This document shows positions 1 through 5,816 of a stretch of 8,078 bases of DNA, one piece after another. This stretch comes from a bacterium BMS3Bbin07 (GTDB taxonomy: Bacteria; Nitrospirota; Thermodesulfovibrionia; Thermodesulfovibrionales; JdFR-85). The translations under genes were made by a program, and so were the position numbers. Under the pieces are notes generated by a model. The model did not search any database. It had not been told where the DNA came from and saw nothing but the letters and a program-made list of their open reading frames with translations. The number at the start of each line of letters is the position of its first letter. Positions within the stretch are counted from its first letter, which is position 1. The stretch is from the NCBI GenBank assembly GCA_002898135.1, contig BDTQ01000272.1:1-8078 (forward strand), read 5' to 3'.

Positions 1-327
1 CGGTACATGCAGGTCAAGCCCCCCTTCGGTTGTCAGTTCCTCGCGTTTTTCAGGCACAATAGTGACAAGGTCAGGCCTGATCTGTAAAGCAGTCTCTATC
101 ATTTCCTCTGTTGCAGCCATCTCAAGGTTCAGCTCCACGGGCACGACTTCCCTGAGCAGCCTCAGGTCCCTGTCCTGAATATGTCTGCGGTCCTCCCTGA
201 GGTGAACGGTTATTCCATCAGCTCCACCCAGTATGGCCAGAGTGGCAGCCATAACAGGGTCCGGCTCAAAGGTCCTGCGGGCCTGTCTCAATGTAGCAAT
301 ATGGTCAACATTAACTCCAAGAATCAT
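1..327 (-). CDS. pdxJ: Pyridoxine 5'-phosphate synthase PdxJ, N-terminal 109 residues (cut by the window edge)
   Basis: PdxJ condenses 3-amino-2-oxopropyl phosphate (1-amino-acetone 3-phosphate) with 1-deoxy-D-xylulose 5-phosphate to give pyridoxine 5'-phosphate, the last step of DXP-dependent vitamin B6 synthesis in the cytosol. The start [15 protein letters not shown] is the family signature. The run [16 protein letters not shown] follows, with His42 matching the E. coli catalytic His45. NLEM then supplies Glu69, matching E. coli Glu72, and [15 protein letters not shown] (about 92-105) is also characteristic. The frame stays open to base 1; full-length members are about 240 residues, so more than half lies outside. 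The ATG at 327 is firm: a strong AGGAGG lies seven bases upstream and the N-terminus matches the family. The gene lies 35 bp after the nrdJ stop on the same strand, so the two are probably co-transcribed. Identification is near certain. Confidence 0.95.
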   Translation of the reverse strand, partial: MILGVNVDHIATLRQARRTFEPDPVMAATLAILGGADGITVHLREDRRHIQDRDLRLLREVVPVELNLEMAATEEMIETALQIRPDLVTIVPEKREELTTEGGLDLHVP

Positions 328-334
328 CTCAAAA

Positions 335-341
335 CCTCCTC
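335..341 (-). promoter_or_regulatory. Strong ribosome binding site of pdxJ
   Basis: On the minus strand GAGGAGG is followed by a seven-base spacer and the pdxJ ATG. It sits directly beside the octamer repeat block, whose minus-strand units are also G- and A-rich. Confidence 0.75.
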
Positions 342-378
342 AACTCTCCAACTCTCCAACTCTCAATCCCTCAATCTC
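341..378. repeat. Octamer tandem repeat at the nrdJ/pdxJ junction
   Basis: Three perfect tandem copies of CAACTCTC lie at 341-348, 349-356 and 357-364. Two degenerate eight-base units, CTCAATCC and CTCAATCT, continue with the same period at 362-369 and 370-377. The degenerate part overlaps the last codons and the stop of nrdJ, and the perfect part fills most of the 35-bp gap before pdxJ. The unit is not a multiple of three, so a copy-number change inside nrdJ would shift its frame. Function is unknown; replication slippage is the likely origin. Confidence 0.8.
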
Positions 379-2087
379 ATGAGAGTACCCGCTTTCCTGG
401 CACCATACCTGAAGACCGTTACCCCCTTGCATCCCTTCTCATATGCCAGAAGGAACGCCTTCTCCACATCTGTCCTCTTTGCGCTCTTTGGGAGATTAAC
501 CGTCTTTGAGACCGCATTATCGGTATACTCCTGAAAGGCTGCCTGCATCTCTATATGGTCTTTCGGGGGGATCTCGTGTGCAGTCTTGAACAGCCTCTTT
601 ATCCTGGCCGGCACCTCCTTTATTCCCCTCAGCCTGCCCTTCATCAGCACATTCTTCTCAAGCTCCCGAGAATAGAAACCGAGCTTCCTGGCAAGAGCAA
701 AAAAGTATTTATTCACCTCTACCAACTCTGTATCGAGAATAAGCCTCCTGAACGCAAGGGCAAAGAGGGGTTCTATGCCACCTGAACAATCCGCAATTAT
801 GGAGATAGTGCCTGTGGGTGCAATTGTTGTGGTCGTTGCATTCCTTACCCTTGGCATATCAGGGGCATCATAAATCGACCCCTTAAAATTAGGAAGGACT
901 CCCCGCTTCTCTGCAAGCTCTGCCGAGGCCTCCTTTGACCTTGTCTGTATAAATCTCATGATCTCTCCGGCAAGTCTGAAGCCCTGCTCTGAATTATACC
1001 GGATACCGAGGAGTATGAGCATGTCCGCCCAGCCCATTACGCCAAGACCTATCTTCCTGTTACCCTTGTGCATCCTTTCAATCTCAGGCAGTGGATACCT
1101 GTTCGTATCAATACAGTCGTCAAGAAACCTGACAGCAACCCTTATATCCTCTCCAAGACTTTCATAATCAATGACAGGGGTACCTTCAGGGTTATCAACT
1201 ATTGAATTACGCACATATTTTGAAAGGTTCATTGAGCCGAGCACACAGGCCTCATATGGCAAAAGCGGCTGCTCACCGCAAGGGTTGGTACTCTCTATCT
1301 CACCAAGATGGGGGGTGGGATTGAATCTGTTTATCCGGTCTATAAAGACAAGCCCCGGATCCCCTGTCTCGTAGGCACTCCTGACAATGGCATCAAAGAC
1401 CTTACGGGCACGAAGTCTCCCAACCGGCTTGCCCGTTCTCGGATTAACAAGTTCATATTCCGTGTCTTTTTTGAGCGCCGACATAAAGGCATCGGTAACA
1501 GCCACGGATATATTGAAATTAGTCAGTTCCCCCTGGCTCCTCTTGGCCTCTATAAAATCAAGTATGTCAGGGTGATCTATCCTCAGGATACCCATATTGG
1601 CACCCCTTCTGGCACCACCCTGCTTTATCACCTCGGTAGCGGTGTTATAGATCTTCATGAAGGAGACCGGACCGCTGGCAATCCCTCCGGTAGTCCTGAC
1701 GATATCAGACCTGGGCCTGAGTCTGGAAAACGAAAAACCTGTTCCACCCCCGCTTTGCAGGATGAGGGCAGTGTTTTTCAGTGTATCAAAGATACTCTTC
1801 ATCGAGTCATCAACCGGCAGGACAAAACAGGCAGCAAGCTGACCAATCTCTTTACCGGCATTCATCAGTGTCGGTGAGTTTGGCAGGAATTTCAGTTCAC
1901 TCATCAAAGTGAAAAACCTCTCTTCCCAAGCCCGGGTCTCTTCTCCGTAAAGACCTTCTGCACGTGCTACATGGGTGGCAACCCGGCGGAACATTCCCTC
2001 CGGCGACTCTATGACTTCTCCCTTTTCGTTCTTAAGTAGATATCTGGCCCGCAACACACGGAGCGCATTCTCGGTAAGGTTAAGCAT
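363..2087 (-). CDS. nrdJ: Adenosylcobalamin-dependent (class II) ribonucleotide reductase
   Basis: This cytosolic 574-residue enzyme reduces ribonucleotides to deoxyribonucleotides using an adenosylcobalamin-derived thiyl radical. The N-terminus LTENALRVLRARYLLKN is typical of the family. NSPTLMNAG lies at about 70-78, and Cys87 (in LAACFVLP) is the expected first redox cysteine. SGGGTGFSFSRLRP lies at about 112-125. The radical motif NPCGEQPLLPYEAC gives Asn268, Cys270 and Glu272 plus the second redox cysteine Cys281. The Cys270-Cys281 spacing of 11 matches the T. maritima enzyme as I recall it. TTTIAPTGTISIIADCSGGIEPLFA (about 419-443) and GCKGVTVFRYG (about 552-562) close the barrel. The ATG at 2087 is chosen because the family N-terminus begins there, although no Shine-Dalgarno is visible. 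Oddity: the protein stops soon after the barrel, and its last cysteine is Cys553, so the C-terminal cysteine pair that many members use for re-reduction is absent. Confidence 0.95.
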   Translation of the reverse strand: MLNLTENALRVLRARYLLKNEKGEVIESPEGMFRRVATHVARAEGLYGEETRAWEERFFTLMSELKFLPNSPTLMNAGKEIGQLAACFVLPVDDSMKSIFDTLKNTALILQSGGGTGFSFSRLRPRSDIVRTTGGIASGPVSFMKIYNTATEVIKQGGARRGANMGILRIDHPDILDFIEAKRSQGELTNFNISVAVTDAFMSALKKDTEYELVNPRTGKPVGRLRARKVFDAIVRSAYETGDPGLVFIDRINRFNPTPHLGEIESTNPCGEQPLLPYEACVLGSMNLSKYVRNSIVDNPEGTPVIDYESLGEDIRVAVRFLDDCIDTNRYPLPEIERMHKGNRKIGLGVMGWADMLILLGIRYNSEQGFRLAGEIMRFIQTRSKEASAELAEKRGVLPNFKGSIYDAPDMPRVRNATTTTIAPTGTISIIADCSGGIEPLFALAFRRLILDTELVEVNKYFFALARKLGFYSRELEKNVLMKGRLRGIKEVPARIKRLFKTAHEIPPKDHIEMQAAFQEYTDNAVSKTVNLPKSAKRTDVEKAFLLAYEKGCKGVTVFRYGARKAGTLMRLRD

Positions 2088-2094
2088 GGGATAA

Positions 2095-2123
2095 ATTATA
2101 GCAGAAAAAGGAGAAAAACTTAA
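2095..2123 (-). promoter_or_regulatory. Probable nrdJ promoter (extended -10, nearly leaderless)
   Basis: On the minus strand TGCTATAAT is a perfect extended -10 element (TGN plus TATAAT; hexamer 2100-2095). A weak -35 candidate, TTAAGT (2123-2118), lies 17 bp upstream. Only seven bases separate the -10 from the nrdJ ATG, so the predicted transcript would start at or next to the start codon. This fits the lack of a Shine-Dalgarno sequence. Confidence 0.5.
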
Positions 2124-2127
2124 GTTT
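2116..2127. promoter_or_regulatory. Perfect 12-bp palindrome overlapping the nrdJ -35 region (possible operator)
   Basis: AAACTTAAGTTT reads identically on both strands and overlaps the putative -35 of nrdJ, a normal position for a repressor site. It does not resemble the NrdR box as I know it (ACACNATATNGTGT-like). A 12-bp AT-rich palindrome can arise by chance, so the operator role is only a suggestion. Confidence 0.3.
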
Positions 2128-2150
2128 AAGCTGCGGATCGAATTGCACCG

Positions 2151-2170
2151 AAAAACAGAGCTGAATCTGT
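2151..2170 (-). terminator. Weak candidate terminator after the RodZ-like gene
   Basis: On the minus strand, ACAGA, a six-base loop TTCAGC and TCTGT form a five-bp stem followed at once by a run of T. It lies 18 bp past the RodZ-like stop and before the nrdJ promoter. The stem is short and AT-rich, so read-through into nrdJ is likely even if it functions. Confidence 0.3.
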
Positions 2171-2187
2171 GGCTAAATTAAAAATTC

Positions 2188-2901
2188 CTATTCTTTGATT
2201 TCTTTGATATCCTGAGGAAGGGTTAATTTTACAACATGGCCCCTCTTTCCGGGAGCCCCTAGTTCTCTGCCATCAAAAGTCAGCCTTATGCCGCCTGCAT
2301 TGCCTACCTTGAGAAAGAACTGCCGGTCTCCTGTCCATATCCTCTTCTGGCCCGGTTCCAGGATCATTGAGTAACTCAGATTATCGTCAATCTTAAGGTA
2401 TATCCATGTATCTTCTATGGCCGAGATCTCAAGGACATGCTCATTTGTATAATCAGCCTCAGCAGGGGCAACAGGATTCGGTATCATGGTCACAACCCGG
2501 TCTATTCTACTCTCTCTTTTAACTTTCCCATCCAAATCCTTAGGGCTTTTATTATGAGGATACAGCATAATCAACGGGACAACAATTAACAGAACGACTA
2601 ACGGATATAGAAAAACCTGCGGGGGCAACTTTTTTTTGCGGGGTGGTGGTAAAGGCTCCTGAGCTTCTAAGTTCGCCTTCATTTGTTCTTCATAAAGCCT
2701 GATGGCCTCTGAGGGCTCAATTGAAATGGCCTTCAGAAACTCTTTTATATATCCCTTGACAAAGAACTCACCCGGTATCTTCCCGAACTCCTCGTTTTCA
2801 AGCGCCTTCAGATACTCACAGCGTATTCTTGTTATCAGGGATATCTCTTTCAGGGTATGATTAGCTTCTTCACGGTGTTTTCTGAGATACTCTCCTAACA
2901 A
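2188..2901 (-). CDS. RodZ-like protein: HTH, transmembrane segment, DUF4115-type C-terminus
   Basis: The 237-residue protein has the RodZ plan. A Cro/C1-type helix-turn-helix of the HTH_25 kind spans about residues 2-70 (LGEYLRKHREE, TLKEISLITRI, YLKALENEEFGKIPGEFFVKGYIKEFLKAI). A proline- and lysine-rich linker PPPRKKKLPP follows. One membrane helix spans about 95-114, and a periplasmic beta-rich DUF4115-like domain spans about 155-230 (TWIYLKIDD, LEPGQKRIWTGDRQFFLKVGNAGGI). RodZ links MreB to the membrane and the elongasome and sets rod shape; its HTH binds MreB rather than acting mainly on DNA. The start is TTG: no ATG, GTG or other TTG lies between it and the in-frame stop at 2935-2937, and the family N-terminus begins right after it. 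A GGTGGAG lies upstream, at rather close spacing. I recognise the family but leave the symbol blank because RodZ-like regulators without a proven shape role also exist. Confidence 0.85.
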   Translation of the reverse strand: MLGEYLRKHREEANHTLKEISLITRIRCEYLKALENEEFGKIPGEFFVKGYIKEFLKAISIEPSEAIRLYEEQMKANLEAQEPLPPPRKKKLPPQVFLYPLVVLLIVVPLIMLYPHNKSPKDLDGKVKRESRIDRVVTMIPNPVAPAEADYTNEHVLEISAIEDTWIYLKIDDNLSYSMILEPGQKRIWTGDRQFFLKVGNAGGIRLTFDGRELGAPGKRGHVVKLTLPQDIKEIKE

Positions 2902-2942
2902 AACTCCACCTTGATTATTGGGATCTTTTATGACTTACTTAA

Positions 2943-2971
2943 AGTATATATAAACTTCCGAGAAAAATCAA
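2943..2971 (-). promoter_or_regulatory. Sigma-70 type promoter of the RodZ-like gene
   Basis: On the minus strand TTGATT (2971-2966) and TATACT (2948-2943) are separated by exactly 17 bp. Each hexamer differs from consensus by one or two bases. The predicted transcription start near 2936 gives a leader of about 35 nt before the TTG start, which is a normal length. Confidence 0.7.
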
Positions 2972-2979
2972 GGATTTTC

Positions 2980-3014
2980 TTATTAATTTTCGGGAGGTTA
3001 ACAAAAATTAATAA
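2980..3014. repeat. AT-rich inverted repeat, 11-bp arms
   Basis: TTATTAATTTT (2980-2990) and its exact complement AAAATTAATAA (3004-3014) flank a 13-base spacer that contains GGGAGG and overlaps GTTAAC. It lies just upstream of the rodZ -35. It could be a regulator binding site or a weak hairpin; no T-run makes it a terminator. Confidence 0.5.
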
Positions 3015-3048
3015 AGGGTGGGTCAAAAATGCTGCTCCAGCTACACGG

Positions 3049-3080
3049 TCAAGATAGAGGAGTGTACTCCTCTATCTTGA
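3049..3080. repeat. Nearly perfect 32-bp palindrome in the divergent region
   Basis: TCAAGATAGAGGAG and CTCCTCTATCTTGA are exact complements separated by TGTA; the outer T and A of that loop can also pair, giving 15 bp and a two-base centre. Neither strand has a proper T-run after it: the plus strand continues TTTAAAC and the minus strand CCGTGTAG. A Rho-independent terminator is therefore unlikely, and no gene on either strand runs into it. It may be an operator or enhancer site, a cruciform, or a mobile palindromic repeat. Confidence 0.85.
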
Positions 3081-3230
3081 TTTAAACTCCGCCCCCTAAA
3101 ACTTTTTCTGTGGAATATCAGATAGGATTAATACATAATAATGTTACTCTTTATGAGAATAACAAAGAAAAAAACTTTTGTCTACACCTAATCGTTAAAA
3201 AAAGGTTCGATTTTGTAAAAACATCTTGCT

Positions 3231-3239
3231 TGATATAAA
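3231..3239 (+). promoter_or_regulatory. Weak extended -10 candidate upstream of the GAF/kinase-like gene
   Basis: TGATATAAA contains TGN plus TATAAA. The hexamer 17 bp upstream (TTTTGT) is a poor -35. It could give a low constitutive transcript beside the sigma-54 promoter, but such matches are frequent in AT-rich DNA. Confidence 0.25.
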
Positions 3240-3356
3240 AAAGAGCAGGTTCAATCTTTTTGTTTATGTAAAGATTTCCAACATTATACCTATTCTGAAC
3301 TTTCTCACAGATCAAAACCCTTTGAAAAGCTTAACAAAAACTCTAATCCTGGATGT

Positions 3357-3372
3357 CGGCACAGATATTGCT
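3357..3372 (+). promoter_or_regulatory. Sigma-54 (RpoN) -24/-12 promoter for the GAF/kinase-like gene
   Basis: CGGCACAGATATTGCT matches the RpoN consensus TGGCAC-N5-TTGCW at every position but the first. The invariant GG (3358-3359) and GC (3370-3371) are separated by the required ten bases. The predicted start is near 3383, giving a leader of about 94 nt to the preferred GTG. Upstream there is an imperfect IHF-like stretch around 3310-3322 with two mismatches. The neighbouring gene encodes a sigma-54 activator, which raises the likelihood that this promoter is real. Confidence 0.65.
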
Positions 3373-3463
3373 TACTAATACGTGTACAGTCATGAATAAA
3401 AAACTTCCATGATGACAAGCCGGAACAAAGTGAAGTGAAAATCTATAATCCACCTTCGGTAAC

Positions 3464-3470
3464 GGGGAGG
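3464..3470 (+). promoter_or_regulatory. Ribosome binding site that selects the GTG at 3477
   Basis: GGGGAGG followed by a six-base spacer and GTG is the only strong Shine-Dalgarno near the start of this frame. The upstream in-frame GTG at 3435 has nothing comparable before it, so the longer reading adds 14 residues that are probably not translated. Confidence 0.7.
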
Positions 3471-3476
3471 TTAAGG

Positions 3477-5816
3477 GTGAAACAAACACAAACCGCTGAC
3501 TCAGAAAAACTGGACTCCCTAATTATGCCTAAAATGGTTTATAATAATCATCTGATGATGGAAAATCAGGAGCTTTTCGAGAAGAAATTCTCAATCCTTC
3601 AGGAAATATCCAGCGCTATAGTCATCACAGACGACATCACTGCTATAGCAAACCTCTTGCTTGACCTTGCAATCAACTACACAAACGCCGAAAAAGGCTC
3701 CCTGATGTTAACAAACGACCGGGGGGAACTGTATATCCTTGCCGCAAGGGGTATAGATATTCAACTCATCAAGACTTACAGAATAAAGATCGGAGAAGGA
3801 ATAGCAGGTACCGTGGCAAAGACTCTCGTTCCTGTACTTGTTGAAGATATAGAGAACGATACAAGATTTAAAGAAAATAAGAGGGACCGTTATAAAACAC
3901 TGTCTTTTATTTCATGTCCAATCGTAAGCAAGAACAAACTGCATGGTGTCCTCAACATAAACGACAAAAGGGACGGGACATCTTTTACAGAAGACGAGTT
4001 CGACCTTATCACAATTATTGCGAACCAGGCAGCCATTGCCCTTGAAAATGCCTTCCTGATGAAGCAACTGAAGTTAAAGGCTACTGAACTTGAGAATATT
4101 AACAGGAAGCTTATAGAGACAGATGTAGCAAAGACTGAATTCATTGCCAATATCTCCCATGAACTGCGCACACCCCTTAATTCAATCAAGGGAGCCATAT
4201 ACTATCTACAGCAATCCGTAAAAATGGCAGAGGACGAACAAAAGGAATTTCATAATATTATTTCAAATGAGACCGGCAAGCTCATCTCCATTGTTGAAAA
4301 CCTGCTTGATTTTCTCAGACTTGAAGACGAGGTACGGATAGTAAAAAAAAGCATTATAAATCTTGCAGACATCCTGGATGAGATATTAAACTCAAAGTCT
4401 CTGAAGGTTATACTCGCACGAAAAAATCTGCAACTGAAGATAGACATAAAAGATGGTATATCGGACATTGTTGGAGACAAGATACGGGTTGTACAATTTT
4501 TCATCAATCTGATAGAAGGATTAAGTTACTACCTTGAAAGGGGTGAGTCCATAGTAATTACAGCAGATGAGGATGATTTTGTAAGGGTAAAAATGACCCT
4601 CTCCAGGAGGCTGCCACAGGCAATCCTGCCTTATCTCATTAACTCAAGGCACCTCTTCCATACGGACCAGCCTGAAGAAAAGTTAAAGCTTTACCTTGCA
4701 AAAAGGGTCGCTGAGTTTCATAAATGGAACCTTGCAGCAGAAAATACCGAGGATGCTTTCCTTGTATCCATTACCATTCCCAAGAGTAAAAGAGAACATG
4801 TAGAGGCTGTTGTTGATACCACTATGGAGTTGTTCATAGAGTTTATATCAGAGTTGTTAGGCCTTAATATATGTTCAATAATGCTTAGTAATGAATTAAC
4901 GGGTGAACTCAGGATAAAGAGCGCAAGGGGACTGGATGAGGACGTTATAAAGCGGACAAGGATAAAGCTGGGAGACAGGGTTGCTGGCTGGGTCGCCCTC
5001 GAAGGCAAACCACTATTAATTGAGGACATAGAAAGCGACCCACGCTTTGAAAAAAAGAACATTCTGCAGTATAATACAAAATCCCTCCTCTCTCTACCCC
5101 TGAAGACGCATGATAAAGTAATAGGGGTGCTAAACCTTAACAACAAGAAAACAGCAGAACCCTTCACAAAGCAGGACCTTTCCATTGCATCGTTACTATG
5201 CGAAAGAATCTCGCACTTTATTGAAAAACTATACAGCAATGATTACAGTAAGGATGACTTCAAGCAATTCATCAGCTCATTTGACAGTCTTATAAATGCT
5301 GAGAAGAAGTACCACAAGAAGAACCGCTTCATTCAGGAACTGATGTCCAGGATAATGTATAAGCTGGGGGTAAGCGAGGAAGACAGGAGTGCAGCTATAT
5401 ACATATCCATGATATACGACCTCGGTCTTATGCTTATTGATGACAGCATACTGAAAAAGAAAGAACTCTCACCATTAGAGCATCGCATACTAAAAGTCCA
5501 CTCTTATACCACAGTGGGCTTGCTCAATAGTTTCGAATTCTCCGAGTATGTTAAGGCGGCAATCCTGCACCATCATGAGAGATACGACGGCAGCGGATAT
5601 CCGGATGGATTAAAAGGCGATGACATACCCTTAATCTCAAGGAGCCTTTCCGTAGTGGACGCCTTCTGTGCAATGATCACAGAAAGGCCATATAAAGAAA
5701 CCCTCCCATGGGATCAGGCACTGGAGGAAATCAGGAACGGCTCAGTCACCATCTATGACCCCAAGGTAGTTGCGGCACTTGAAATGGTACTGCGGGAGCT
5801 TCAGGACGCACTATAA
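3477..5816 (+). CDS. GAF - HisKA - degenerate ATPase - GAF - degenerate HD-GYP signalling protein
   Basis: This soluble protein of about 779 residues has no membrane segment (numbering from the GTG at 3477; an alternative GTG at 3435 adds 14 residues). The order is GAF (about 46-191), coiled-coil signalling helix (186-221), HisKA with FIANISHELRTPLNS and the phospho-accepting His228, an ATPase-like region (331-436), a second GAF similar to the first (438-583) and an HD-GYP-like domain (606-776). The ATPase region keeps the fold outline, for example LYLAKRVAEFH where GLGLxIxK is expected. However, the N-box second Asn is replaced (NLIEGLSYYL), no DxGxG box is visible and the Gly-rich G2 motif is gone. 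In the HD-GYP part the HD reads Tyr647-Asp648 and the following GK reads Gly-Leu. His675, HHHERYDGSGYPDGLKG (698-714) and Asp728 are kept. Autophosphorylation is therefore doubtful and c-di-GMP hydrolysis uncertain. It may act as a scaffold or ligand sensor controlling the convergent PrsR-like regulator, which is inference. Confidence 0.9.
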   Translation: MKQTQTADSEKLDSLIMPKMVYNNHLMMENQELFEKKFSILQEISSAIVITDDITAIANLLLDLAINYTNAEKGSLMLTNDRGELYILAARGIDIQLIKTYRIKIGEGIAGTVAKTLVPVLVEDIENDTRFKENKRDRYKTLSFISCPIVSKNKLHGVLNINDKRDGTSFTEDEFDLITIIANQAAIALENAFLMKQLKLKATELENINRKLIETDVAKTEFIANISHELRTPLNSIKGAIYYLQQSVKMAEDEQKEFHNIISNETGKLISIVENLLDFLRLEDEVRIVKKSIINLADILDEILNSKSLKVILARKNLQLKIDIKDGISDIVGDKIRVVQFFINLIEGLSYYLERGESIVITADEDDFVRVKMTLSRRLPQAILPYLINSRHLFHTDQPEEKLKLYLAKRVAEFHKWNLAAENTEDAFLVSITIPKSKREHVEAVVDTTMELFIEFISELLGLNICSIMLSNELTGELRIKSARGLDEDVIKRTRIKLGDRVAGWVALEGKPLLIEDIESDPRFEKKNILQYNTKSLLSLPLKTHDKVIGVLNLNNKKTAEPFTKQDLSIASLLCERISHFIEKLYSNDYSKDDFKQFISSFDSLINAEKKYHKKNRFIQELMSRIMYKLGVSEEDRSAAIYISMIYDLGLMLIDDSILKKKELSPLEHRILKVHSYTTVGLLNSFEFSEYVKAAILHHHERYDGSGYPDGLKGDDIPLISRSLSVVDAFCAMITERPYKETLPWDQALEEIRNGSVTIYDPKVVAALEMVLRELQDAL

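Larger units (their letters stand above)
2902..3476. other. AT-rich divergent intergenic region
   Basis: No convincing gene lies between the RodZ-like start and the plus-strand regulator. The stretch is much richer in A and T than the flanking genes. It contains the rodZ promoter (2943-2971), an AT-rich inverted repeat (2980-3014), a nearly perfect 32-bp palindrome (3049-3080), A-tracts between 3168 and 3261, a weak extended -10 (3231-3239) and a sigma-54 promoter (3357-3372). I found no tRNA or riboswitch consensus in it. The length and density of signals suggest a control region for both divergent genes. Confidence 0.8.

Noticed and set aside
1308..1877. Plus-strand open frame of 189 codons inside nrdJ.
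   Set aside because: It lies wholly antisense to a gene with clear ribonucleotide reductase motifs, its product matches no family I know, and it is a typical shadow frame.
2088..2187. Possible cobalamin riboswitch before the B12-dependent reductase.
   Set aside because: The gap is only 100 bp and shows no B12-box-like conserved core. The -10 element next to the ATG leaves no room for a leader.
3029..3085. Plus-strand frame of 18 codons starting ATGCTGCTCCAG and running through the 32-bp palindrome, resembling a leader peptide with an attenuator hairpin.
   Set aside because: The preceding GGGTGGG is a poor ribosome binding site, the hairpin lacks a T-run, and the next gene starts about 350 bp away. 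A frame this short is expected by chance.
3201..3211. GGTTCGATTTT, resembling the T-loop of a tRNA.
   Set aside because: No acceptor, D or anticodon arms can be drawn around it; it is a chance match in AT-rich DNA.
2902..3434. Insertion sequence or MITE remnant around the 32-bp palindrome.
   Set aside because: No transposase fragment, no convincing terminal inverted repeats beyond the palindrome itself and no target-site duplication could be found.
4718..5239. Minus-strand open frame of 173 codons inside the GAF/kinase-like gene.
   Set aside because: It is antisense to the end of the ATPase-like region and the second GAF domain, with a serine- and leucine-rich product and no recognisable motif.
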